Origin: an uncultured Bacteroidales bacterium | Lineage (GTDB): Bacteria > Bacteroidota > Bacteroidia > Bacteroidales > WCHB1-69 | Length of the DNA: 64,000 bases | Direction of reading: 5' to 3' | NCBI GenBank assembly: GCA_934699095.1 | Contig: CAKUVI010000001.1 | Coordinates: 124,001 to 188,000, forward strand | Part shown: positions 1 through 7,008 of the stretch, in pieces | How the letters are laid out: each line of letters begins with the position of its first letter | Numbering within the stretch: the stretch's first letter is position 1 | The notes under the pieces: model-generated | What the model saw: only the letters and a program-made list of their open reading frames with translations | What the model was told of the DNA's origin: nothing | Databases searched by the model: none | Program-made: the position numbers and the translations under genes

Positions 1-242
1 TGCCGGAAGGCGCGTCGCCCCTTGCCACCAGCGACTTCTGCCGTTACGAGGGCTTCCGCATCGGCCGACACATCCTCACCTTCCAAGGACATCCCGAATT
101 CACCGTGGACTACGAACGGCACCTTATCCTTAACCATTCTGAAAATGAGGATGATACGGTAAAACAATGTGCGTTAAGATCACTGGAGAATTTACAGCAC
201 CAAGGTGACTTGGCTGCCAGACTTTTGTTGGAGGTTCTGTAG
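1..242 (+). CDS. C-terminal end of a class I glutamine amidotransferase-like protein (partial)
   Basis: Reading frame 3 is open from the window edge to a TAG at 240-242, giving about 79 residues. It contains LTFQGHPEF, the pattern around the catalytic His and Glu (HPE) of class I glutamine amidotransferase domains, which use a Cys-His-Glu triad. The nucleophile Cys would lie in the missing upstream part. Stand-alone proteins of this type often resemble the glutaminase half of GMP synthase, but which substrate this one serves cannot be told from the tail. It converges on the next gene, with only 6 bases between the stop codons. The identification rests on one short motif, so it is moderate. 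Confidence 0.6.
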   Translation, partial: PEGASPLATSDFCRYEGFRIGRHILTFQGHPEFTVDYERHLILNHSENEDDTVKQCALRSLENLQHQGDLAARLLLEVL

Positions 243-248
243 AGTATA

Positions 249-1052
249 TTACGCCTGCAGCCACTTGTACTTCTCAACGCTGTAAAGGGGCAGCAACGGT
301 ATCAGAATAGGGGTGCTTTTGGCGTACTTCTGATATTCGGGGTCGTTGCCATAGACCTCGTTCTGGCGGATTTCGAGACGGCGCGCACCGCTGAACATGA
401 CATACACGATGCCGATGTAGCCGATTATGGCTATGATCCATTGCCATGCGGCCAGACCCGCGCCGATGCCGCTGAGCAACGCGCCCGTCCAGATGACCAC
501 CTCGCCCAAATAGTTGGGGCAGCGCACGATACGGTAAAGCCCTGTATCGACAAAACGTTTGGGGTTGCGCTTCTTGGCAGCCGACTTCTGCGCATCACTG
601 ACGGCTTCCAGCAGGATGCCGCAAAGCATGACGGCGGCTCCGATCCATGCCCACAGCTCGCTCACTTCTACACCTTTTGCAGCATTGTCCAGGCGAAAGG
701 CCACGGGGCTCACCTGCATCACGTACAATACGGCGCAGAAAAGCCATACGGTGATGATGACGCCGACGGGCTTCTTTTTTTGCAGCGAGGGATCGTAGAG
801 AATCTTGCGATAGGCGGCGGTTTTCTTCTCGCGCAGCAGCAGGTAGGTGCCGAGGCGGCAGCCGAAAAGGATCAGCATTGCGCAGAGCGCGACGGTGGAC
901 CAGGTGAGTGTTCCGCTGAACATTACCAGCAAGGCGATGGCCAAGGCTGCCACACCGTAGCCGTAGCCGATGCTGAAGAAGTAAATGAAATATTTCCAGC
1001 CCACGGCCGAAACCGCCAAAGAGACGGCGAGAAGAATCAAGAGCATTTTCAT
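249..1052 (-). CDS. Membrane protein of the DUF1295 / isoprenylcysteine methyltransferase-like family
   Basis: This is a polytopic inner-membrane protein of 267 residues with about six or seven hydrophobic segments. The C-terminal half has GLYRIVRCPNYLGEVVIWTG followed by GARRLEIRQNEVYG, the pattern of the DUF1295 / steroid 5-alpha-reductase and ICMT-like fold, in which this region binds the cofactor (family knowledge). The substrate is unknown. I use the ATG at 1052 (MKMLLILL), which begins the first membrane helix, rather than the upstream codons that extend the frame through the promoter. A -7 element (TATCTTTG) lies 21 bases upstream. It appears to be a single-gene unit. Confidence 0.75.
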   Translation of the reverse strand: MKMLLILLAVSLAVSAVGWKYFIYFFSIGYGYGVAALAIALLVMFSGTLTWSTVALCAMLILFGCRLGTYLLLREKKTAAYRKILYDPSLQKKKPVGVIITVWLFCAVLYVMQVSPVAFRLDNAAKGVEVSELWAWIGAAVMLCGILLEAVSDAQKSAAKKRNPKRFVDTGLYRIVRCPNYLGEVVIWTGALLSGIGAGLAAWQWIIAIIGYIGIVYVMFSGARRLEIRQNEVYGNDPEYQKYAKSTPILIPLLPLYSVEKYKWLQA

Positions 1053-1072
1053 ACACGTAAAATTTTGGATGG

Positions 1073-1080
1073 CAAAGATA
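1073..1080 (-). promoter_or_regulatory. Bacteroidetes -7 promoter element for the DUF1295 gene
   Basis: The minus strand reads TATCTTTG, a match to the Bacteroidetes -7 consensus TAnnTTTG, 21 bases upstream of the ATG at 1052. A diverged copy of the palindrome-linked repeat lies directly upstream. Confidence 0.6.
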
Positions 1081-1104
1081 GGAAATATTCCGACACAGGA
1101 ACCT

Positions 1105-1173
1105 GGCACCGATCGCAATGGTCAACGCCCGATTTTTGGGGTGTGTAGGGGCGAATAATTATTCGCCCCTACA
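1105..1173. repeat. REP-like palindrome with its conserved left flank (diverged copy)
   Basis: Positions 1144-1173 form a perfect 30-base palindrome centred on GGCGAATAATTATTCGCC. The left flank (1105-1143) is a diverged version of the flank at 5153-5197 and 10136-10182, sharing blocks such as CGATCGCAATGGTCAAC versus CGACCGCAATTGGTTAAC. The same palindrome occurs at four other places in the first 10.3 kb, including inside the transposase gene at 9505-10077. The likely reading is a REP/BIME-type element mobilised by that REP-associated transposase. It could also fold as a hairpin in transcripts of either strand. Confidence 0.85.
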
Positions 1174-1184
1174 TACGGATGATT

Positions 1185-1256
1185 TTATTTTCCGTCATTT
1201 AATTTCTTGTCCCCTTTGTATCTCCGTTTCGCGAACTGCTCGGCCTTGGTGAAGAG
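1185..1256 (-). pseudogene. Remnant of a second PFOR gene (last ~24 codons)
   Basis: Read on the minus strand in the frame ending at the TAA of 1185-1187, this segment encodes LFTKAEQFAKRRYKGDKKLN plus DGK. The end of the intact nifJ product is LFAKTEQFAKLRYEGYKKLN plus DGK. The last codons and about 10 bases of 3' flank are identical between the loci for 36 bases, while the upstream part differs mostly at third codon positions. A TAG directly precedes the segment in this frame, so it cannot be expressed as such. A palindrome lies 12-15 bases downstream of the stop in both copies. The piece now serves, in another frame, as the tail of the WYL gene. Confidence 0.8.
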
Positions 1257-2146
1257 CTATATTTTTTGGCCATACTTTTTAAAAGTTCGGCCATCCTTGT
1301 TCGCAACGACAACGGCTCCAGCACTTCAATGTGAAGGTTCATGGTGAGCAACTGCTGTACAAAGTCGTAGGTGGGTTTCAGCCGCCAGGAGAAAACCGAG
1401 TAATCGTCCGTTTTCTCGATAATTTGCTGGCTGTGGTGCAACGGCAGACTCATCAGGTAGCGGCTTTGGTCCTTGTCGGCCTTCACCACAACACGCTCGG
1501 TGGCGATTTCGGGATTCACATACATGCCAAAAGCATCCTGAAAAAGGTCGTCCACATCGAAATCCGATGGCATCTGGAACTTTTCGTCAAGAGATTTCAC
1601 CTCCGCCATGCGATCCAGAGCGAAAAAGCGTATTTCGCCCACGCCCTTGTCCGCTATCAGATACCACCGCTGCTTAAAGAGTTTCAATGCCAAAGGCGCA
1701 CAGTTCGGGTATGAAGTTTTCTCAGTCTCATATTCCTTCTGGTAGATGAATGAGATTCTGCGGAACTGTTGCATCGCCTCCATAACGGGATCCAACCAGC
1801 GGCTGCCGCCCGGAATTTCCTCGAATCGCACCCGCCGGCGAAGCTCCAGATCGCCCGACAGCCGACTGTGCATGGCGAAACTGTTGAGCAGCCACATTTT
1901 CAGCCTGTCATCGTACAACTCGTCGCGATAAGGGATAGAGTAGGCGTTGTACCTCTTGTCGCACTCGATGTCAATGCCGAAAATATTGGCTATGTATCCG
2001 CGCAGACGATGGAAAGTGCGGTCTGGGATGGGGTCGTTCTCGGGGTTGTCGGTCCACTTGCGGTTGAGTTCGGCAAAGGTGATGCCTTTTTCGCCTGACG
2101 CTGCCACCGTGTTGACAATCCAGATGCACTTCTTGAGCTTATCCAT
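1199..2146 (-). CDS. WYL-domain transcriptional regulator with an acquired C-terminal tail
   Basis: The product is 315 residues. An N-terminal winged-helix-like part (GITFAELNRKW, then DRTFHRLRGYI) is followed by a WYL domain, with APLALKLFKQRWYLIADKG carrying the RWYL core near residues 170-190. WYL proteins are DNA-binding regulators that sense ligands such as nucleic acids and often control defence or stress genes (family knowledge). I start at the ATG at 2146 (MDKLKKC); the frame extends further upstream without support. The family-like part ends near LLKSMAKKY. The last 20 or so residues, rich in Ser, Arg and Pro, are translated out of frame from a PFOR remnant, so the native C-terminus has been replaced. 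No obvious target gene is adjacent. Confidence 0.8.
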   Translation of the reverse strand: MDKLKKCIWIVNTVAASGEKGITFAELNRKWTDNPENDPIPDRTFHRLRGYIANIFGIDIECDKRYNAYSIPYRDELYDDRLKMWLLNSFAMHSRLSGDLELRRRVRFEEIPGGSRWLDPVMEAMQQFRRISFIYQKEYETEKTSYPNCAPLALKLFKQRWYLIADKGVGEIRFFALDRMAEVKSLDEKFQMPSDFDVDDLFQDAFGMYVNPEIATERVVVKADKDQSRYLMSLPLHHSQQIIEKTDDYSVFSWRLKPTYDFVQQLLTMNLHIEVLEPLSLRTRMAELLKSMAKKYSSSPRPSSSRNGDTKGTRN

Positions 2147-2242
2147 ATTTTCGCTTTTTTGACGCAGCAAAAATACAACTATTTCCAACAGCACTGACCC
2201 AAGTCCAAAACTTTCCTTATTGAACTTATACCTACAGTTCCT

Positions 2243-2866
2243 TTATTTCGCTTCTTTAATCTGATCCCGCCACTCCGGCAGCATTTCCGAAAACTTTTCT
2301 TTGCAGCCCTTGGGCACTAAAATATCCTTCAGGTTTTCGCACATATAGAAAACATTTTCCCCGATTTTGGCAAGACTGGCAGGCAGGCGGACGGTTTCCA
2401 AGCGGCGGCAGAACGAGAAGGCATCATCCCCTATTGTGGTAACACCCTCCGGGAGAGTCACGTTTTTCAGGCTCAGGCATTTTACAAAGGCGCTATAGCC
2501 GATGGTGCGGATATTGGCCGGAATGGTAAACGACTCCAAAGCGAGACATTCGGCGCAACAACCTGACGGAATCTCCACCATATTTCCGGAGAATGCGATG
2601 GAGCGCAGCAGCAGGCACTCGATGAAGGCCCGCTCGCCCACTTCCACAACGGTGTCGGGAATCTCCACGGTTTCCAGATTGCCGCAGTGGGCGAAAGCAT
2701 CATGACCAATCGACTGAACGCCTTCGGGCCACTCTATATGGTCAATGTCCGTTTCGCTGAACATGCCTGCCCCAATGTTGACGAGGCTAAAGTCTTTTTT
2801 GATGTTCTCTTTGTTTGCTGCTTCTACAAGAGAGAAAATGTCTTCTGAGGAATTGTTCTTTTTCAT
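2243..2866 (-). CDS. BspA-type leucine-rich repeat protein
   Basis: This 207-residue protein consists mainly of about six BspA/TpLRR-type repeats of about 23 residues with the pattern sIgxxAFxxCxxLexvxlP, seen for example in IGHDAFAHCGNLETVEIP and IGDDAFSFCRRLETVRLP. Such repeats form a curved scaffold for protein binding, and many Bacteroidetes members are surface proteins. This one has no signal peptide, since the N-terminus MKKNNSSEDIFSLVE is charged, so it is probably cytoplasmic. The partner is unknown. The ATG at 2866 lies 48 bases from a -7 element carried on a 47-bp repeat. Confidence 0.8.
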   Translation of the reverse strand: MKKNNSSEDIFSLVEAANKENIKKDFSLVNIGAGMFSETDIDHIEWPEGVQSIGHDAFAHCGNLETVEIPDTVVEVGERAFIECLLLRSIAFSGNMVEIPSGCCAECLALESFTIPANIRTIGYSAFVKCLSLKNVTLPEGVTTIGDDAFSFCRRLETVRLPASLAKIGENVFYMCENLKDILVPKGCKEKFSEMLPEWRDQIKEAK

Positions 2867-2908
2867 TGTTCCGAATTTTAAATGTTGATGAAAAGGTTTT
2901 TAAGATGA

Positions 2909-2955
2909 TGCGGCAAAAATAGAACGCCACCCGGCCAAAAAGTGGCGGGGTGGCG
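2909..2955 (-). repeat. 47-bp promoter-bearing repeat, copy 1
   Basis: This block aligns without gaps to 4310-4356 (39 of 47 bases the same). On the minus strand it carries TATTTTTG (2914-2921), a -7 element, preceded by an ACTTTTTGG segment that could serve as the -33 region and by complementary arms CGCCACCC/GGGTGGCG. It lies upstream of the leucine-rich repeat gene, so it probably supplies its promoter. Confidence 0.65.
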
Positions 2956-3009
2956 AGTGGGGTGTGGAAAAACTGACGATTTTTTATGAAAAGGCTACAA
3001 TCTGTCTTT

Positions 3010-4155
3010 TTATTCAAGATATGCTTTGGCTTCTATACTGCAATCATTGATAATCTGTTTGATTAACATCAGTTTATAATAAGTACTGTAATCCCCTGTG
3101 ATGTATAATTTTTTCCCCTTTATTTTGCTTGCATTACGGAGTTCTTTTTCCTTTTCAGACAAAATGGCAATGGAGAAATAATTGTTATCTTGAAGTTCTT
3201 GTACCTTTTCATGATACTTTTCTATGAAGGCTTTGAAAGTTTCAGTGGCATTATCCTTGCAAATCTTTTCCTGACTTTGTTTTTTTTCAAATTCCACCAC
3301 GATATTGTGCTGGTCTTTCCTGACACAGTCTCTTTTTCGTTCCGAGAAATTAGCATGGACAAACTCATCAATGCGCTCATACTCCAAATGTTCAAAAAAG
3401 TCTGCGATTTCCTCAGTTGTGTCAGATAGAAAATCCACACAATTTATTAGATCTCCGCTTCTTCCATAAACCATCCAAGTGCGCCCGTTTGTCAGTATTC
3501 CTAATGGCACGGTATTGAATCTTTGGTCATCCAAATAACCAAGAAGCTGTTGGAAAATGTCTTCATCGTCCAATTCTTTATCTATGGATTTCACCTCAAT
3601 CAGTGCTTTGCATTTCAGATAGTCATCTTCTTTTTTATAGAGGGCGATGTCAACACGTTTCCCTGTCCTGCCTTTTTGTTCCCGCGAAAGCTCTGGGAAG
3701 TGCCATCTTAAAACTTCAAGAATCTTCTCTACAATTTCTGTCCGAACATTCGTTTCGTTATGATAGAAAAGATACTCCAATTTGACTATTTTGTCCCTGA
3801 CGGATTCAATAGTTTCTTTAAGGTTATACGAAACCTCGCGTTGTTCGGCGATTTCATCTTGCTTACTCTGGAGTTGAGTCTCTTTCATTTTTTTGAATGA
3901 AATATTTAACACATTCCCTTCCAATTCCAGATTCACCACATCCCCTTCAGAAACATTCTTTTCCCTGTACAAACGTGTTAAGGCATCAATACGGTTTCTG
4001 ACAGACAAATGCATTCTTTTGCTATAGTCTTTGCCTGTTTCAACATCGTGTATGGTAATCGGCCGATAGCAGATCGGCAATTTTTCGACGATGTCTCTCT
4101 CCTTGATGACAAGGATACCATATTTTACTTCAGTTTTTGTTAATTTGTGCTCCAT
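3010..4155 (-). CDS. Stand-alone PD-(D/E)xK nuclease-like protein (type I restriction HsdR N-terminal domain type)
   Basis: The product has 381 residues. Roughly residues 145-215 show the PD-(D/E)xK nuclease core: a conserved helix (VRTEIVEKILEVLRW), then GKRVDIALY with the Asp, then LIEVKSID with the E-x-K. This matches the HSDR_N-type domain at the N-terminus of type I restriction R subunits and in many orphan proteins. The first 85 residues form a separate beta-rich domain (LPICYRPITIHDVETGKDY and following) that could bind DNA, which is inference. A coiled-coil-like stretch lies at about 90-125. There is no helicase and no methyltransferase nearby, so it is not a complete restriction system. 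It could be a solitary defence or repair factor. Confidence 0.65.
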   Translation of the reverse strand: MEHKLTKTEVKYGILVIKERDIVEKLPICYRPITIHDVETGKDYSKRMHLSVRNRIDALTRLYREKNVSEGDVVNLELEGNVLNISFKKMKETQLQSKQDEIAEQREVSYNLKETIESVRDKIVKLEYLFYHNETNVRTEIVEKILEVLRWHFPELSREQKGRTGKRVDIALYKKEDDYLKCKALIEVKSIDKELDDEDIFQQLLGYLDDQRFNTVPLGILTNGRTWMVYGRSGDLINCVDFLSDTTEEIADFFEHLEYERIDEFVHANFSERKRDCVRKDQHNIVVEFEKKQSQEKICKDNATETFKAFIEKYHEKVQELQDNNYFSIAILSEKEKELRNASKIKGKKLYITGDYSTYYKLMLIKQIINDCSIEAKAYLE

Positions 4156-4309
4156 TTTTTGAATCTTTTATTAGACTTGTTTTAATTGGTGATTATTTTT
4201 TTATTAACGATTTTATATAACAACTGTTATTTCACTTGTTTGTAGGAATGTCTGTCGTCATCCCTGGCGGCCTTTATGCGGCAGTTCCAATTTATCTCTG
4301 ATATTTCAA

Positions 4310-4356
4310 TGCGGCAAAAATAGGACGCCACACTGCCAAAAAGTGTCGTAGTGATG
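4310..4356 (-). repeat. 47-bp promoter-bearing repeat, copy 2
   Basis: Second copy of the block at 2909-2955. The minus strand contains TATTTTTG (4315-4322) about 160 bases upstream of the nuclease-like gene at 3010-4155. The inverted arms are weaker here (ACACT/AGTGT). Confidence 0.6.
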
Positions 4357-4390
4357 TTTTCTGCCTCATATTGTCCTTTTTTGTGAATTG

Positions 4391-4637
4391 CATAAAAAAA
4401 GCGTGGAACTTATTCCTTGCTTGAACGTCAGGGTTTCCACGCCCCACCAATCTAACAAGTTATTCCACGCCGTACCGCTACGGCATTGGTAACTCTCCTT
4501 GATTGGTTTTTGTCCTCACAATGAGGACGTTGTGGAAATTTGACGTTCAAGGATAGCCACAAACGCTATCTTATATTATTATATGGTTGGTTTTTGGTCT
4601 GTTTCTTTTGTTCGTTGCTTTTTCGTTAATACCTATT
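4391..4637 (-). ncRNA. Candidate structured RNA element, copy 1
   Basis: This 247-base block is repeated at 9227-9472. On the minus strand it can form a long-range 11-bp helix (4541-4551 with 4420-4430), a 7-bp helix (4501-4507 with 4446-4452) enclosing a hairpin GCCGTA-GCGG-TACGGC (4469-4484), a 7-bp hairpin (4512-4518 with 4522-4528) and an 8-bp stem (4435-4442 with 4401-4408) followed by seven U residues, resembling an intrinsic terminator. Between the copies, three base pairs change on both sides and stay paired, one in the 11-bp helix and two in the 7-bp helix, and one pair becomes G-U. This supports an RNA rather than a DNA role. No coding frame is shared. I see no -7 element just upstream of this copy, so it may be read from the MNT/HEPN promoter or be inactive. 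I could not assign it to a known RNA family. Confidence 0.6.
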
Positions 4638-4656
4638 ATCTAATATACGATAATAT

Positions 4657-4791
4657 CTATTTCTCAATAAGTTCAACAATCTTCTCCACAAAACGATGCG
4701 CTGGTTCCTCCAGACTTTTTGCTTCATCTTCCGTAACATCGTACGCGCAATTGTAGTCCGCTTTCTGCCAATTCTTCTCCTCTGGCGTCAT
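4657..4791 (-). pseudogene. Internally deleted HEPN-domain toxin gene
   Basis: A 44-codon frame starts at the ATG of 4791, overlapping the end of the nucleotidyltransferase gene by 4 bases (ATGA), and ends at TAG 4657-4659. Its C-terminal 30 residues (DYNCAYDVTEDEAKSLEEPA, then HRFVEKIVELIEK) look like the end of a HEPN domain, whose proteins normally have about 110-140 residues. The N-terminus (MTPEEK) looks like a normal HEPN start. The middle, including the expected RxxxxH ribonuclease motif, is absent, which fits an internal in-frame deletion. It is therefore probably a non-functional toxin partner. Confidence 0.6.
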
Positions 4792-5108
4792 GACAATAGA
4801 TTAATAGCATCGTGCTGGACATTTTCATAAAATGGCGTTGCCTGATATGATTCCCATTCTTTTTCCGTATAAAGGATAGGATTGATTTCCTCGCCCAATT
4901 CGCATCCAAGCAGCACAAAAGGATAGCTCACGGTGTCGTAATCGGCCTGAGTGAGCATGTCTTTCCGTAATATGAGCAGAATATCCCAGTCGGAATGGCG
5001 ATGCGCCGTCCCACGGGCGCGCGACCCGTACAGCCACGCCGCGCCCCCTGTGGGAACCACCGACAGGGCAAGATGTTTTATGTCAGACAAAACGTTTTTC
5101 ATATCCAT
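4788..5108 (-). CDS. MNT-type nucleotidyltransferase (antitoxin of an MNT/HEPN module)
   Basis: This 106-residue protein has the minimal nucleotidyltransferase motif GSRARGTAHRHSDWDILL, in which GS and the two Asp residues bind metal and nucleotide. In MNT/HEPN toxin-antitoxin modules this protein adenylylates and silences the HEPN ribonuclease toxin (family knowledge). The paired downstream HEPN gene, overlapping by 4 bases, is reduced to 44 codons, so the antitoxin outlives its toxin. The ATG at 5108 is used; 5102 is an equally possible start. The promoter lies in a 101-bp repeat also found upstream of the transposase gene. Confidence 0.8.
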   Translation of the reverse strand: MDMKNVLSDIKHLALSVVPTGGAAWLYGSRARGTAHRHSDWDILLILRKDMLTQADYDTVSYPFVLLGCELGEEINPILYTEKEWESYQATPFYENVQHDAINLLS

Positions 5109-5119
5109 ATAAATTCAAC

Positions 5120-5220
5120 CCCGCAAAATTACAAAATAATCCGATATGAAAAACGGGCGCCGACCGCAATTGGTTAACACCCGGTTTGTGGATGGGTAGG
5201 GGCGAATAATTATTCGCCCC
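5120..5220 (-). repeat. 101-bp repeat with promoter and palindrome, copy A
   Basis: This block is nearly identical to 10103-10203 (a single-base indel and a T/C difference are visible). It includes the -7 element TAATTTTG on the minus strand (5124-5131), a segment containing TTAACACCCGG, and the palindrome. It lies immediately upstream of the MNT gene, 12 bases from its start. Confidence 0.85.
5124..5131 (-). promoter_or_regulatory. -7 promoter element of the MNT gene
   Basis: The minus strand reads TAATTTTG, matching TAnnTTTG, 16 bases upstream of the ATG at 5108. The identical element precedes the transposase gene. Confidence 0.55.
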
Positions 5221-5252
5221 TGCGGGTTGGACGTATGCGATACGCCCCTACG
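5198..5252. repeat. REP-like palindrome with an adjacent variant half-element
   Basis: Positions 5198-5221 form a perfect palindrome around GGCGAATAATTATTCGCC. Directly after it, 5222-5252 on the minus strand reads CCCGTAGGGGCGTATCGCAT then ACG, a related element with a different core. Two element types thus abut between the convergent-looking ends of separate units. Confidence 0.75.
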
Positions 5253-5269
5253 GGATGATATGTACGTCC

Positions 5270-5617
5270 TTATTGTTTCGCCCTTGCTATGGCGTACACA
5301 ATCATAATGAATACCAGCAGCAAGATGCCTGCCACAATGATGAATGCGGGCGGGGTGAATTGCACGAAAGCATACACAAAGCAACAAATGAGCATAATGA
5401 CAGTGAAAACGCCGCCCAATGCAGCGATATTGCCGGAAGTACGAGGTTGTTCAAACCGGACACCCAAAGCAGTAGCCAATGGGATGAAGGTAACAAAACC
5501 TCCGCCAATAGCCAGAAGCAGTTCCTGTCCTTCGGTCTTGCAGAGGGTATATAAGGCATAGCCAATGAGTGCGCTGATGGCAGCGGCTATGATCGTGGGA
5601 ATGATATTGACCTTCAT
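5270..5617 (-). CDS. Small four-helix membrane protein
   Basis: This 115-residue protein has about four hydrophobic segments (roughly residues 4-24, 33-52, 64-87 and 90-110) and no recognised motif. It is the last gene of a minus-strand run that begins at 8893, 40 bases after the SPFH gene, so it probably acts with that membrane-associated protein. The function is unknown. Confidence 0.65.
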   Translation of the reverse strand: MKVNIIPTIIAAAISALIGYALYTLCKTEGQELLLAIGGGFVTFIPLATALGVRFEQPRTSGNIAALGGVFTVIMLICCFVYAFVQFTPPAFIIVAGILLLVFIMIVYAIARAKQ

Positions 5618-5657
5618 AGCGAAACTATTGTCGTTAAAATTTCAGTTTTATCAAATC

Positions 5658-7001
5658 TTATGGCATAGGCGGTGTTGGCGGCATTGGTGGAGGAACAGCT
5701 CCGAACAGACTGGAGAGTTCTTGTATATTGCCAGCCAACTTCCAATTGGCCATACCCTGCTTCCATACGTATGTTTGTGCGGTAAGTTGTCCGTTCTGTA
5801 CCAATTGCTGAAGTTGCTGCATATTGTATGGCCCGAACTGTTGCCCATTGACTGAAACCATATAAGCTACATTTACGGTACCAGGCATAGGCGGCGGAGC
5901 CATCTGCTGCTGGGGTTGTTGCGGCATGGTTGGTTGCTGCATCTGTTGTTGGCTCACCTGACCCATCTGGTTCATCATACCGGCCATCTGACCACCCATA
6001 GCGCCACCCATAGCCATCCCCATCATCATACCAGCGGGGTTCATGCCGAATCCACCCCCATCGCCACCAAGATTCATCTGGCTCATTTGTCCTAAGTTGT
6101 TGGCGGCAGCGGACAGCACCTCGGCTTGTTTGTTGATGGCGTGTGCCTGTAGATTCTGACTTTCGATATTCAGGCTGCCAGCTTTTTTGTATAATTCGGT
6201 ATCAATTTTGGCACGTTCACCCGTTTGTTCGGCGATAATCTTCTGTTGCTCTTTGGTGACGTGGACGAACTCTTTGTAATCCTCACTCTCCTTGTCGATC
6301 TCAATAGCGGTAAGATCCAATCTTTTGAGGTTGACACCAAAGTCTTCTTCCAGTTGAGGAGCCAAACGGGCTTGCATCATATCGCTGATCTCAAGAATTT
6401 TGCGTTCAATTTGCATAACCGATATTCCATTGTCAGTTGGGCAATTGGTGACGAAATTCTTGGCGAACTTGGTGACCAAACCTTTGATTTGCTCGTTCAG
6501 TTTGTCTAAAGAGAAATCCACCAAGCGGTTCAGCTTGATGAATTGTTTCACATCGGTGAGATTGAAGGTGATTTTCCCCCTGACGGCAACAGGTATGGTG
6601 AAATCCAAAAAACGAGGATCTGCCACCGGGAAATAGGGCACGCCGAAATTGATTTGGTTATTGCCTTGCAAATTGAAAAAATATACCTCAGCAGGGAATG
6701 GTGAATCGCCACCAAAAGCCAGTCCCACAATGCTGGTGAGCACGGGAAAATTGGCGGTCTTGATGGTGTCGTTGTACGGCCCCATAATGAAATCCTGTTG
6801 GGTATCGTCGTTTTGTTTATAGACAAACACAGCCATTTCGCCGTCCTTCACGTGTAAGGTACTACCATAACGGATGGCATTTTCCTTTTTAGTAGTGTCG
6901 GCTGCCTGTCCTTTCGGACGCCATTTCCACACGAGGTAGTTTTCTTCGTCACAGCGGATCACATCCATTAATCCGCCCTCTTTTCTATTGAATAGTCCCA
7001 T
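5658..7001 (-). CDS. SPFH (band 7/flotillin-like) protein with C-terminal GYF-type domain
   Basis: The product has 447 residues. Residues about 25-250 resemble the SPFH/band 7 fold of the virion-core-like (YdjI-type) bacterial group, including ALRGKITF-like VAVRGKITFNLTDVKQFI. A helical, oligomerisation-prone stretch follows at about 255-305. Next come a Gly/Met/Gln-rich linker with many MGQ and QQQM runs, and a GYF_2-type domain (YMVSVNGQQFGPYNMQQL, later YVWKQGMANWKLAG) at about 380-432. The end is proline-rich. SPFH proteins form membrane-bound rings and microdomains, and GYF domains bind proline-rich peptides (family knowledge), so the proline-rich tail may bind the GYF domain of a neighbouring subunit (inference). 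It sits in a four-gene unit. Confidence 0.8.
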   Translation of the reverse strand: MGLFNRKEGGLMDVIRCDEENYLVWKWRPKGQAADTTKKENAIRYGSTLHVKDGEMAVFVYKQNDDTQQDFIMGPYNDTIKTANFPVLTSIVGLAFGGDSPFPAEVYFFNLQGNNQINFGVPYFPVADPRFLDFTIPVAVRGKITFNLTDVKQFIKLNRLVDFSLDKLNEQIKGLVTKFAKNFVTNCPTDNGISVMQIERKILEISDMMQARLAPQLEEDFGVNLKRLDLTAIEIDKESEDYKEFVHVTKEQQKIIAEQTGERAKIDTELYKKAGSLNIESQNLQAHAINKQAEVLSAAANNLGQMSQMNLGGDGGGFGMNPAGMMMGMAMGGAMGGQMAGMMNQMGQVSQQQMQQPTMPQQPQQQMAPPPMPGTVNVAYMVSVNGQQFGPYNMQQLQQLVQNGQLTAQTYVWKQGMANWKLAGNIQELSSLFGAVPPPMPPTPPMP

Positions 7002-7008
7002 AATTGTC

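Noticed and set aside
441..1148. Long plus-strand frame of 235 codons opposite the DUF1295 gene
   Set aside because: It is antisense to a well-supported membrane protein; its composition is rich in His, Gln and Asp with no recognised motif.
4295..4393. 33-codon minus-strand frame beginning after the U-tract of RNA copy 1
   Set aside because: It starts at the ATG following the U-tract but runs through the 47-bp repeat, has no similarity to the HTH protein in copy 2, and looks like chance.
4391..4637. Group II intron or tRNA-like element in the repeated RNA
   Set aside because: No domain V-type hairpin, no tRNA-like end and no reverse transcriptase are present.
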